A stretch of DNA of 32,050 bases from Puniceicoccales bacterium (lineage in GTDB: Bacteria; Verrucomicrobiota; Verrucomicrobiia; Opitutales; UBA953), in assembly GCA_031285745.1 (NCBI GenBank), contig JAITVQ010000096.1:1-32050 (forward strand), in the 5' to 3' direction. The notes under the pieces were generated by a model. It ran no database searches. It was not told the origin of the DNA and saw only the letters and a list, made by a program, of their open reading frames with translations. Each line of letters begins with the position of its first letter. Position 1 is the stretch's first letter. This document shows, piece after piece, positions 18,401 to 25,195 of the stretch. A program made the position numbers and the translations under genes.

Positions 18401-19289
18401 CAATGCCTCCACTGGGGTAAAGGAAGAGCGCTGGAACGGAACGACCATGAGCGGCGATCCGTCAGTTGTCGGGCAATTCGCAAATTTTGCCTCACCCGAA
18501 AGAGTTGCTGACAACTATTTTCGCAGAGTATCCGGATTTCTGATCCCGCCTCGAACAGGTTACTATACTTTCTGGATTGCTTCGGATGACGAGAGCACAC
18601 TCTACCTGTCCTCCGATAGTGACGCTGATAAGAAATCCCCAATAGCCAGTGTGAGTAACTACACTTCCCACCAGAGCTTTGATGAGTATGTGTCCCAAAA
18701 ATCCACGACATTCCTCCTGCAAGGCGGAAATCCTTACTACATCGAGGCGCAGCAACGGGAGGGGAACGGCAATGACCATGTGTCGGTTGCCTGGGCTGGT
18801 CCTGGGCTTGCGCGACAGATCATTCCTGGGAGTGCGCTGATCCCGAATCTGACCGGGATCAGCATCCTTTCCGCCGAGCCGTCATCTCCGGTTAGTTATG
18901 CGGAGTGGCAATCGCAGTTTCAATGGAGTTCTCCGGAAGATAGCTTGCCTGGCGCGGATCCCGATGGCGATGGATTGGATAATCTCACTGAATACGCCTT
19001 CGGTGGAAATCCACTGCACAACGACGGGCTGGATGTCCGGCTGCTTCCGACTATGGGCCGGGATAATAACGGAAACCCCGTTTTTGTTTTCACTCGCGAC
19101 ACAATGCTGACTGATATCACCTATGAGGCTGAAAATAGCGTGGATTTGCAGAATTGGGCCACCATTCCCTTGAGCCGAATAATTGGTGTTGATATTAATG
19201 GTACCATTGAAACCTGCCAGGTTGCGACCAACTCATCGGAAAAAGGATGTTTTTACCGGATAAAAATTGTCCAGTCGGGAATTTTGTAA
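15483..19289 (+). CDS. large secreted M60-like metallopeptidase with GATase-like, cadherin and PA14 domains
   Basis: A 1268-aa exported protein. The signal peptide is MKTKNLSCLFLLFFLSAF followed by IIPLHVQA; a GTG at 15432 would add 17 residues before it, so the ATG at 15483 is preferred. Residues about 70-300 resemble a flavodoxin/GATase-like fold (ARAVVFAHTGW, NVDVLIISLHTNFSEDAL). The M60 (enhancin-like) zinc site is HELGH (593-597) with the third ligand region E614 (HAEVDVN), fitting HExxH-x(8,28)-E. Two cadherin-like domains follow (about 783-975), then PA14 (about 980-1120, GYYTFWIASDDESTLYLS), a Ca-binding DPDGDGLDN (1159-1167), and a Verrucomicrobiota-type C-terminal domain. M60 peptidases cut mucin-type O-glycoproteins; PA14 and cadherin modules suggest glycan or surface binding. 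The substrate is inference. Confidence 0.88.
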   Translation: MKTKNLSCLFLLFFLSAFIIPLHVQADIAEDYAAVTTGLSGTSLNTMGSPGSVALLGKTAFPFVLGAGSYRYAVGAGGRYNDSYDSSAARAVVFAHTGWRSTSGNYGVLLENCVKWTSKKSTGITIATDDSLTALRAYFTSAKGYTVKSVTSSLTDANLNNVDVLIISLHTNFSEDALTAIKKYTASGKGLIGVATPWAFDGYAPHGWANSREILGPFGLIYSGSGPRDASFTISSSAYSPYYSALNSTQDLIKDKEKVITMAGADKLTAANAIAQVVATDPGNALLSSELEKLSDNAHYGWINITPTTPLNTTSQPVEAMLTRYQSYKFDNLAPGDLFVHPSASGYPGLPTAGSPATKTISINGNTPSDFYMNQGYKPVRVETGLYAAPGTAITVTIPQDKIAAGLMVHIGGSEDVAFNLGTWRGFPKIWRRVNLTSTTTQTGHVFGGLVTLLVPAGSNLGTFDVTVSGALKAPAFVLGQMTDAEWNNTEKHNPGAAGYIQTDKMTIYLPRAHLVAMNNPTEVATYWKKVMDTSDDIYGYTQWRKRGEILSANIQVAYGAAYAGYPIEMGWGYTSETELNSARLDGHWGDYHELGHGYQDNFDGEFVIPTHAEVDVNLNCGLLYTLVHDRTSWDGPTHSTYDGAGRLSDRTAFLAQSSSSQTWSNACGRATGYDFYFNIAEAFGWQAYKKFFTRLMNYLQNPTNATDAELYALRNNGDNLRRDRFYLLMCDATGRNLDAYFQRYGLGATGKGFEITQSVKNTVAAKNYPVWNGPEDNPPINSLSNPGSLAVNEDAPVGTEIYQFVATRPATPGVIWDYSITAGNGDGAFSIDKRTGILRVLDIDHARKSSYALTVTVRDNCVPRQAKTSSFTVSIQDVVEPPKLSSRVFSASTAQAPGSVVGDISAVIEDGRTIASCVIIGGNANNAFSINSSGTLTLEHPDKVSANTVVGLMVRMTDNEGRVGVARFYVVINASTGVKEERWNGTTMSGDPSVVGQFANFASPERVADNYFRRVSGFLIPPRTGYYTFWIASDDESTLYLSSDSDADKKSPIASVSNYTSHQSFDEYVSQKSTTFLLQGGNPYYIEAQQREGNGNDHVSVAWAGPGLARQIIPGSALIPNLTGISILSAEPSSPVSYAEWQSQFQWSSPEDSLPGADPDGDGLDNLTEYAFGGNPLHNDGLDVRLLPTMGRDNNGNPVFVFTRDTMLTDITYEAENSVDLQNWATIPLSRIIGVDINGTIETCQVATNSSEKGCFYRIKIVQSGIL

Positions 19290-19370
19290 CTCGGGGTATG
19301 ATGGACCGACAGGCAGGCTGAACTCAAATCGGAATTTCCCGGCTGAACAAAACATCCCGTTTCCCGAACA

Positions 19371-19399
19371 TTGACATCCTTGCGGCGACACCGTTTTGT
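19371..19399 (+). promoter_or_regulatory. possible sigma70-type promoter of dnaX
   Basis: A perfect TTGACA at 19371-19376 is followed after 17 bp by TTTTGT (19394-19399), which matches the -10 consensus at only three of six positions. It lies just before the dnaX ATG, so the transcript would have almost no leader. Weak support. Confidence 0.25.
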
Positions 19400-19410
19400 A
19401 GCCAGATACG

Positions 19411-21102
19411 ATGGCAGAAGGCACTTACCAAGTTATTGCACGCCGGTGGCGTCCGCAGCAGTTCGATGAGATTGTCGGGCAGGAACATATTGTTCGCACC
19501 CTGAAGAATGCCATCGAAACCAACCGGATCGGGCATGCCTACTTGTTTGTCGGTCCGCGTGGCACAGGCAAGACCACCACGGCCCGTATCTTTGCCAAGG
19601 CGCTTAACTGTACAGATGGCCCCAAGGTTAATCCACCATCCGACGATCCTATTTGTCAGGCTATTGTGGCTGGCTCCTGCATGGATGTCATTGAAATCGA
19701 CGCCGCCACGAATCGCAGCATTGAGGATGCCAAGACCATCCGCGAGGAGTGCCAGTTTGCACCTACCCAGTGTAAATTCAAAATCTTCATTATAGACGAG
19801 GTACACCAGCTTACCAAGGAGGCGTTCAACACCCTCCTCAAAACACTGGAAGAGCCGCCTCCCCATATCAAATTCATCTTTGCTACCACCGAATCCGACA
19901 AGGTATTGCCGACCATTACCTCGCGGTGCCAGCGTTTCGAATTTCAACCGATTCCCGAGGAGAAAATCGCCGGACGACTTGCCGAGATCGTCAAGGCTGA
20001 CGGCGTCGAGGCCGATCAGGATGCTTTGACGGCCATTGCCCGGTTGGCTAATGGCGGTATGCGCGACTCCCAGTCCATTCTCGACCAAGTCATTTCCTTC
20101 TGTGGAAAGAAAATCACAGCCCGTGATGTATTGGATATTTACGGCCTAGCCTCACAGGAGGACATTGAAACACTGGCCTCGGCGATGGCGGCAGGTGATT
20201 TTGCCAAAGTAGTGGCCTTGGCGGATCAACTAGTGACCGAGGGACGTGATTTGCTTCGCACGCTCCAACACACCCAAGCCCGGGTGCGTGAAGCCCTGCT
20301 GGCTTCCATCCGCGAAGGCGGCAAAACCGACAGCCTCGGCGCATCGCTGGCGACTGAACAGCTCCTGCGCATGCTGGAAACGCTCCAGTCAGGTGAGGCA
20401 GGTGTCCGTGGGGGACTTTCGGAAAGGGCCAATTTTGAAGTCACACTCCTCAAGGCGGTGGAGCAAAGTCGCTCCCGGGCGATAGACACGCTTATCAAGG
20501 AAATTTCGACGCTCGCAGCCGGCCTTCCCCAGGAAGCCGGCCAAAAAAAAATAGACAGATCGCATCTTATCCCGGAGAAAAAAACGGTTTCGGAGCCAGT
20601 GACTCCCAATCCGGTTTTACCTGCGCCCAGTGAGAAGACAGGCGCAGTTGAGGTGAATGAAACGGGAAAAGACTCTGACTCGATAGACAAAAAAAGAAAA
20701 CCGTCAAAGTCGGCTAAGGCTGATCACAAGGACAAGACGAAATCCCCAGCCCAACCTGAATCGACACCTGTTTCTCCAAAGACTTCTTCCTTGGACGATG
20801 GTCCTCCACTGGATTCCCTTGGTGGGGCAGATGATATTGAGATAAATTCGGATGGGGTGGAGATTCCCCATGAATCCTCCGATGCTTCGCTTCGACCGCC
20901 GGTAGGCGCCGACTCTCCCGAATTTAAAAAAGCGGTAGAAACACTTTCGCCGCAACTTCGGGAAATTCTTTCCGAGAAATTTCGCGCCCAATTTACTGTC
21001 CTGCGCGATATTCCGGAAGAGCGTTATTTAAAGCTGCAGGATGGTTCCAAAGAAGGACTGAGAGAGACGCCGGATTTGGATGAGGAAATTAGTACAGACT
21101 AA
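19411..21102 (+). CDS. dnaX: DNA polymerase III subunit gamma/tau
   Basis: A 563-aa clamp-loader ATPase. AAA+ motifs: Walker A GPRGTGKT (48-55), Walker B IIDEVHQL (128-135), [11 protein letters not shown] (140-150) and the SRC motif (171-173, arginine finger). Domain III runs to about residue 375. The four-cysteine zinc cluster of E. coli (C-x8-C-x2-C-x2-C) is not present in that spacing; only C67, C82 and C90 are seen. Residues about 380-500 are a Lys/Pro/Ser-rich linker, and a short predicted helical domain ([20 protein letters not shown]) ends the tau form. At codons 378-381 lies a run of nine A residues next to an out-of-frame TAG, so a short gamma form of about 380 aa may be made. ybaB and recR, often downstream of dnaX, are absent; a membrane protein gene follows after 17 bp. 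Confidence 0.95.
   Translation: MAEGTYQVIARRWRPQQFDEIVGQEHIVRTLKNAIETNRIGHAYLFVGPRGTGKTTTARIFAKALNCTDGPKVNPPSDDPICQAIVAGSCMDVIEIDAATNRSIEDAKTIREECQFAPTQCKFKIFIIDEVHQLTKEAFNTLLKTLEEPPPHIKFIFATTESDKVLPTITSRCQRFEFQPIPEEKIAGRLAEIVKADGVEADQDALTAIARLANGGMRDSQSILDQVISFCGKKITARDVLDIYGLASQEDIETLASAMAAGDFAKVVALADQLVTEGRDLLRTLQHTQARVREALLASIREGGKTDSLGASLATEQLLRMLETLQSGEAGVRGGLSERANFEVTLLKAVEQSRSRAIDTLIKEISTLAAGLPQEAGQKKIDRSHLIPEKKTVSEPVTPNPVLPAPSEKTGAVEVNETGKDSDSIDKKRKPSKSAKADHKDKTKSPAQPESTPVSPKTSSLDDGPPLDSLGGADDIEINSDGVEIPHESSDASLRPPVGADSPEFKKAVETLSPQLREILSEKFRAQFTVLRDIPEERYLKLQDGSKEGLRETPDLDEEISTD
20518..20554 (+). promoter_or_regulatory. putative slippage/frameshift site in dnaX (hairpin, A9, stop)
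   Basis: A hairpin with a 10-bp stem and one bulged C (GCCGGC-C-TTCC at 20518-20528, loop CCA, GGAAGCCGGC at 20532-20541) ends one base before nine A residues at 20543-20551. A TAG at 20552-20554 follows at once. In the tau frame the run reads CAA AAA AAA ATA. Loss of one A gives CAA AAA AAA TAG and a 380-residue product ending at the domain III boundary. An AGGAAG word at 20531-20536 could act as an internal Shine-Dalgarno. Confidence 0.6.
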
Positions 21103-21119
21103 GTTTGAGAATTTCTTGA

Positions 21120-21851
21120 ATGGATTCTGCTGATACAGATTTGATCAAAGAATATCGCATCGCGAAAAGGTATGTATGGCTGGCTATCGGTGGAATAGTC
21201 TTCTCCTTGGTGCTTGCTATTGCTGGAACCATGATTGCCTGCACGGATCCTGATGTAAACGAGCCGGGTTTATTTTTGTTGCTTACAAGTGCGGTAGGAG
21301 GGGGCCTCCTTGTGATCAGTCTTTATATACTAATAGCCTGTTACCGGGAAAGACTATCTCTGTATTCTTGGGGGATTCGGGACAAGGGAGTGTTCAAGAC
21401 GAAAGATATCTCTTTTTCCGATACCGATAACTTGGTCTGGGAGCCTGCCACGGGAACCGTGGTTGTTTACTCGACGGCTCTTTCCAAGACACGAATCTAT
21501 CTTCGCAATTATAATAAGGAATCCCGGCAGGAAATAATTGCATTGTTTCGGGAAAAATTAGCGGAGAATATCCAGCGGGATTGGTTGCGATTTATGCAAC
21601 TCAACATTCCCGATAGTTCGCCATCCATAGAATATCAAAAGCAACTTTGGAAAAGGAAGGCATGGTTTGCCGTGTTTATAGGGATGATCTTTTGCGGATT
21701 TGGCACAGCCTTTTTGATAATGGAGAATCCCGATAAGAAATGGGCTCGTGGGCAAAAGGAAGCAATGGTGGCAGTAAACTGGGGTGGTGCGGCAATTTTA
21801 TTTTTCAGTGCGGCTAATCACTGGCGGAAAAATCGGCGAAAAAATAAGTGA
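21120..21851 (+). CDS. membrane protein of unknown function with a PH-like central domain
   Basis: A 243-aa protein I do not recognise by name. Two N-terminal membrane segments (about 18-41, YVWLAIGGIVFSLVLAIAG; and 52-73, LFLLLTSAVGGGLLVISLYI) are followed by a soluble stretch of about 110 residues. This begins YSWGIRDKGVFKTKDISF and continues WEPATGTVVVYSTALSKTRI, a strand pattern resembling bacterial PH-like domains. Two further membrane segments (about 181-200 and 216-232) and a strongly basic C-terminus (HWRKNRRKNK) complete it. It lies 17 bp after dnaX and is probably co-transcribed with it, though this need not mean shared function. The ATG has no clear Shine-Dalgarno. Function unknown. 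Confidence 0.7.
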   Translation: MDSADTDLIKEYRIAKRYVWLAIGGIVFSLVLAIAGTMIACTDPDVNEPGLFLLLTSAVGGGLLVISLYILIACYRERLSLYSWGIRDKGVFKTKDISFSDTDNLVWEPATGTVVVYSTALSKTRIYLRNYNKESRQEIIALFREKLAENIQRDWLRFMQLNIPDSSPSIEYQKQLWKRKAWFAVFIGMIFCGFGTAFLIMENPDKKWARGQKEAMVAVNWGGAAILFFSAANHWRKNRRKNK

Positions 21852-22000
21852 TTCTGCATGGCAGATTCGCGTTTTTCTAATGCTGGGTTAATTTTCTGAA
21901 AAATGTCCTTGGAGTAGAGACTGTATCGCAACACATTTTTGGTTTATGTAAGCAGCTGGATGAAACACATCCGGTGTGCTTTCTTAACACCACTTTCTTT

Positions 22001-22498
22001 ATGAATCCCATTGAGGTTGGAATCATCAGCGACACGCACGGCGTTTTACGCCCGCAGGCACTGGAAGCGCTTCAAGGCGTCTCCATGATCCTTCATGCGG
22101 GTGACGTTTGTGGTCAGGAAATCATTCAGGAACTCTCCAAGATAGCTCCCGTTACCGGCGTGCGCGGAAACTGCGATACGGACGGCTTCGGTTCTCATCT
22201 ACCTCTCAGTGAGGCCGTGGCCGTTGGAGGAGTCTGGATCTACATGTATCACGGACACACCCGGCTCGACATATCTCCGGGTGAGGCTGGTTTCAAGGTG
22301 GTCATCAGCGGGCATACTCATGTGCCGCGCCTTAGCCAGGGAAACGGAGTCCTCTGGATAAATCCCGGCAGCGCAGGTCCGCGTCGCTTTAATCTGCCTG
22401 TCACAATTGCTCGCCTGACTATTTGCAATGGTGAGGTTGAGGCTCGCCTGATCGATATTCTGACCCATTCGGAAACAACGCTATCCTCGCAATTCTGA
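22001..22498 (+). CDS. YfcE/MJ0936-family metallophosphoesterase
   Basis: A 165-aa calcineurin-like phosphoesterase of the small YfcE type. Metal ligands are visible in order: D and H in IISDTHG, D in LHAGDVCG, N in GVRGNCD, H in MYHGHT and the GHTH pair in ISGHTHVPR, followed by INPGSAGPRR, which is characteristic of this subfamily. Characterised relatives are Mn-dependent phosphodiesterases active on artificial substrates; the physiological substrate is not known. The frame extends to a GTG at 21974, but the ATG at 22001 (MNPIEVGIISDTHG) gives the normal family start. hrpB follows after 30 bp in the same direction. Confidence 0.88.
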   Translation: MNPIEVGIISDTHGVLRPQALEALQGVSMILHAGDVCGQEIIQELSKIAPVTGVRGNCDTDGFGSHLPLSEAVAVGGVWIYMYHGHTRLDISPGEAGFKVVISGHTHVPRLSQGNGVLWINPGSAGPRRFNLPVTIARLTICNGEVEARLIDILTHSETTLSSQF

Positions 22499-22528
22499 GG
22501 AAAGCTGTATTGTTTTGGCGTTTCCTGA

Positions 22529-25075
22529 ATGGCTGCCGACCTTCCCATTTTCAAAATCCGTGAGTCGTTGCTCGCTGCGTGCGGAAGAACCCGCCGTATT
22601 GTGCTGCAAGCGCCTACCGGATCGGGGAAGTCCACTCAGGTGCCGCAGATGCTCTTGGATGGTGGTGCCGTTAAGACTAGGGAGAAAATAGTCATCCTCC
22701 AGCCGCGTCGTTTACCCACCCGTATGCTTGCTGCCCGCATCGCGCACGAGCGTGGTCAATCACTAGGTGGTGAAGTCGGCTACCAGATTCGTTTTGACCG
22801 GGTCGAATCGGCGGACACGCGCATCAAATTTGTCACCGAGGGGCTTTTGCTTCGGCAGATGCTCGGCGATCCACAGCTAAAGGGAGTTGGGGCGTTGGTT
22901 TTCGACGAATTTCACGAACGCCACCTCGATTCTGACCTTGCGCTGGCCTTGGCCCGGCAATTGCAGGAAACCACCCGGCCCGACCTGCTCATCATTGTCA
23001 TGTCGGCCACCCTCGACACCGAGGCGCTGGTGAAATGGTTCGCGGGCTGCGAGGCGTTGTCGGTCGATGGTCGCCTCTTTCCGATTAACATCGAATATGC
23101 CGGAGTCGGAGCCCGGACCCAAGGGACTCCTGTATGGGATGTCGCTGCCCAGCAATTCCGCAAGGCCTTCCATGCCGAGCCTGAGGGGGACTTTCTCGTC
23201 TTCATGCCAGGTTCATACGAGATCAACCGTACCATTGAAGCGATCTCGACGACCCCGGAGGGGCGGGATTGTCTCGTGTTGCCGCTGCATGGTGAGCTTC
23301 CGCCCGCCGAGCAGGACAAGGCGGTGTCGCGTCCTCCGCCTGGGATTCGCAAGGTCGTCGTTTCTACCAATGTCGCCGAGACTTCGCTGACCATCGATGG
23401 CATCCGGGTTGTCCTCGACAGCGGTCTGGCGCGCATTGCTCGTTGGGATCCGCATCGCGGCATAAACACCCTTCTCATTGAAAATATTTCGCAGGCATCC
23501 GCCGAACAAAGGGCGGGGCGTGCTGGGCGAACTGCGCCGGGATTGTGCATCCGACTTTGGAGCAAATCGGATCACGAAAGTCGGCCAACCCGAGAAACTC
23601 CGGAAGTGCGGCGTGTCGAACTTGCGGAACCGATTTTATCGCTCAAGGCCGGTGGAATCCATGACTTGGCGACATTCCCCTGGTTCGAATCTCCGGAACC
23701 CAAGGCTCTGGCTCGTGCCTTGGAGTTGCTGGCCGACCTTGGGGCACTCGACAGCGACGGCAGGATTAACGATACTGGCAAGCGCATGGCAGCATTCCCG
23801 TTGCATCCGCGCTATGCTCGCATGATGCTGGCTGCACATGAGCGACGGTGCGTTTCCGCGGTTGCCATCATTGCCGCCCTGACTCAAGGGCGTGACATCA
23901 TGCTTCCACTCCATAATCGCCGGGATGATGAGAACCGAGATGAACTGCTGGGAGAAACGAACTCCGACTTTTTTCACCGTCTCACGCTCTTTGGCATGGC
24001 GCGGAAAAAGGATTTCGATTTCGGGTTCTGTAAAAAGTGGGGCATTCATGCCCAAGCTGCTCGATTTGCCGACCGACTGGCCGACCAATTTCTCCGCATT
24101 GCCAAGGCACAGGGGCTCGATGACACGGTTAGGCCACTGGATAATGAAGCCGTCCGTAAATGCCTTCTGATTGGTTTTTCCGACCATCTGGCTATTCGGC
24201 TCGATCAAGGCACTCTGCGGTGCGCGATTGTGCATGGCCGCAAGGGGGAGTTGCGGCGGCAGAGCGCGGTGCGCGATGCCCGTCTGCTGGTGGCAGCCGA
24301 GGTGGACGAAGTGGAGGCATGCGGGGAAGTCACCGTCTTTCTTGGGTTGGCAACGGAAATCGAAGAAGCTTGGCTCAAGGAGCTTTTCCCGGATGACTTC
24401 AGCGAGAAAGTTTTTGTCCGCTATGATGCCCATCAACGAAAATGTGTTTCTCGCCACGAGCGCCGTTTTCGCGATCTCGTTCTTGATGCGCGCGAACGCG
24501 AGGATATGGTTTCTGATGAGGCTAGCCGTCTGCTGGCCGAGGAAGTAGTGACCGGACGGCTTGAATTGACCCGCTGGAACGACACTGTCGAGGCATGGAT
24601 CAATAAGGTAAACTTTGCGGCCAAGCATTTGCCGGAGCTCGGGATTGCCCCGATTGACGCCGAAGGGCGGAAAATGCTGATTGAGGAAATCTGTCTTGGC
24701 GCAACGGCTTGGCACCAGATCCGCGACAAGGATGTCTGGCCAACTTTGCGCGGATGGCTTACCCATGAGCAGGCCATGGCGATGACATCGATGTTGCCGG
24801 ACCGGATTGACCTGCCTTACAAACAGCGTTCGGCGGCGATTGAATATACCGCTGACGGCGAAGCGGTGGTCGGTGCGCGGTTGCAGGATTTATACGACAC
24901 CCCTGGTTCACATTTTCGTATCTGTGGCGGCAAGGTTCCTTTGATTATCGAGATTCAGTCCCCGGCGCGCCGCACCTTCCAGCGTACCCAGGACATGGAT
25001 GCTTTTTGGAAAACTTCCTACGAATTGGTGAAAAAAGAATTACGCGGGCGATATCCAAAGCACGAATGGCGGTAG
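22529..25075 (+). CDS. hrpB: ATP-dependent RNA helicase HrpB
   Basis: An 848-aa DEAH/RHA-type superfamily 2 helicase. Motif I is APTGSGKST (28-36), motif II is DEFH (126-129, the HrpB variant of DEAH), motif III is SAT (159-161), motif V is around STNVAETSLTIDGI (279-292) and motif VI is QRAGRAGR (327-334). The helicase-associated domain follows (about 380-470), and the C-terminal HrpB-specific domain ends in a YPKHEW motif typical of the family. Length matches E. coli HrpB (about 810-825 aa). HrpB-type helicases are widespread in bacteria; their role is poorly defined, with RNA processing proposed. The ATG at 22529 gives MAADLPIFKIRESLL, the expected beginning. No Shine-Dalgarno is visible. 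Confidence 0.95.
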   Translation: MAADLPIFKIRESLLAACGRTRRIVLQAPTGSGKSTQVPQMLLDGGAVKTREKIVILQPRRLPTRMLAARIAHERGQSLGGEVGYQIRFDRVESADTRIKFVTEGLLLRQMLGDPQLKGVGALVFDEFHERHLDSDLALALARQLQETTRPDLLIIVMSATLDTEALVKWFAGCEALSVDGRLFPINIEYAGVGARTQGTPVWDVAAQQFRKAFHAEPEGDFLVFMPGSYEINRTIEAISTTPEGRDCLVLPLHGELPPAEQDKAVSRPPPGIRKVVVSTNVAETSLTIDGIRVVLDSGLARIARWDPHRGINTLLIENISQASAEQRAGRAGRTAPGLCIRLWSKSDHESRPTRETPEVRRVELAEPILSLKAGGIHDLATFPWFESPEPKALARALELLADLGALDSDGRINDTGKRMAAFPLHPRYARMMLAAHERRCVSAVAIIAALTQGRDIMLPLHNRRDDENRDELLGETNSDFFHRLTLFGMARKKDFDFGFCKKWGIHAQAARFADRLADQFLRIAKAQGLDDTVRPLDNEAVRKCLLIGFSDHLAIRLDQGTLRCAIVHGRKGELRRQSAVRDARLLVAAEVDEVEACGEVTVFLGLATEIEEAWLKELFPDDFSEKVFVRYDAHQRKCVSRHERRFRDLVLDAREREDMVSDEASRLLAEEVVTGRLELTRWNDTVEAWINKVNFAAKHLPELGIAPIDAEGRKMLIEEICLGATAWHQIRDKDVWPTLRGWLTHEQAMAMTSMLPDRIDLPYKQRSAAIEYTADGEAVVGARLQDLYDTPGSHFRICGGKVPLIIEIQSPARRTFQRTQDMDAFWKTSYELVKKELRGRYPKHEWR

Positions 25076-25099
25076 TTTTCTGAAAATGACTGCAGGAAG

Positions 25100-25118
25100 T
25101 GCCGACGTCTCGTCGGCA
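25100..25118. repeat. short perfect hairpin downstream of hrpB
   Basis: TGCCGACG-TCT-CGTCGGCA, an 8-bp perfect stem with a 3-nt loop, 25 bp after the hrpB stop. There is no T tract, so it may be a REP-like element, or a weak transcript-end structure, more than an intrinsic terminator. Only one copy is in the window. Confidence 0.55.
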
Positions 25119-25195
25119 AATTCGGACTTTCCCAAGTCAGATACATATTCAAGGCAACTTTTGCAGAGATAAATTGTATCCAATGATGCCTGCCC

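Noticed and set aside
20578-20692. Two further A7 runs in dnaX (20578-20584 and near 20688)
   Set aside because: They lie in the unstructured linker without an adjacent hairpin or immediate stop, so I do not count them as programmed slippage sites, although some slippage is possible.
21850-21880. Possible terminator after the membrane protein (TCTGC-ATG-GCAGA then T run)
   Set aside because: The stem is only about five base pairs and the T run is 8 nt away; too weak to list.
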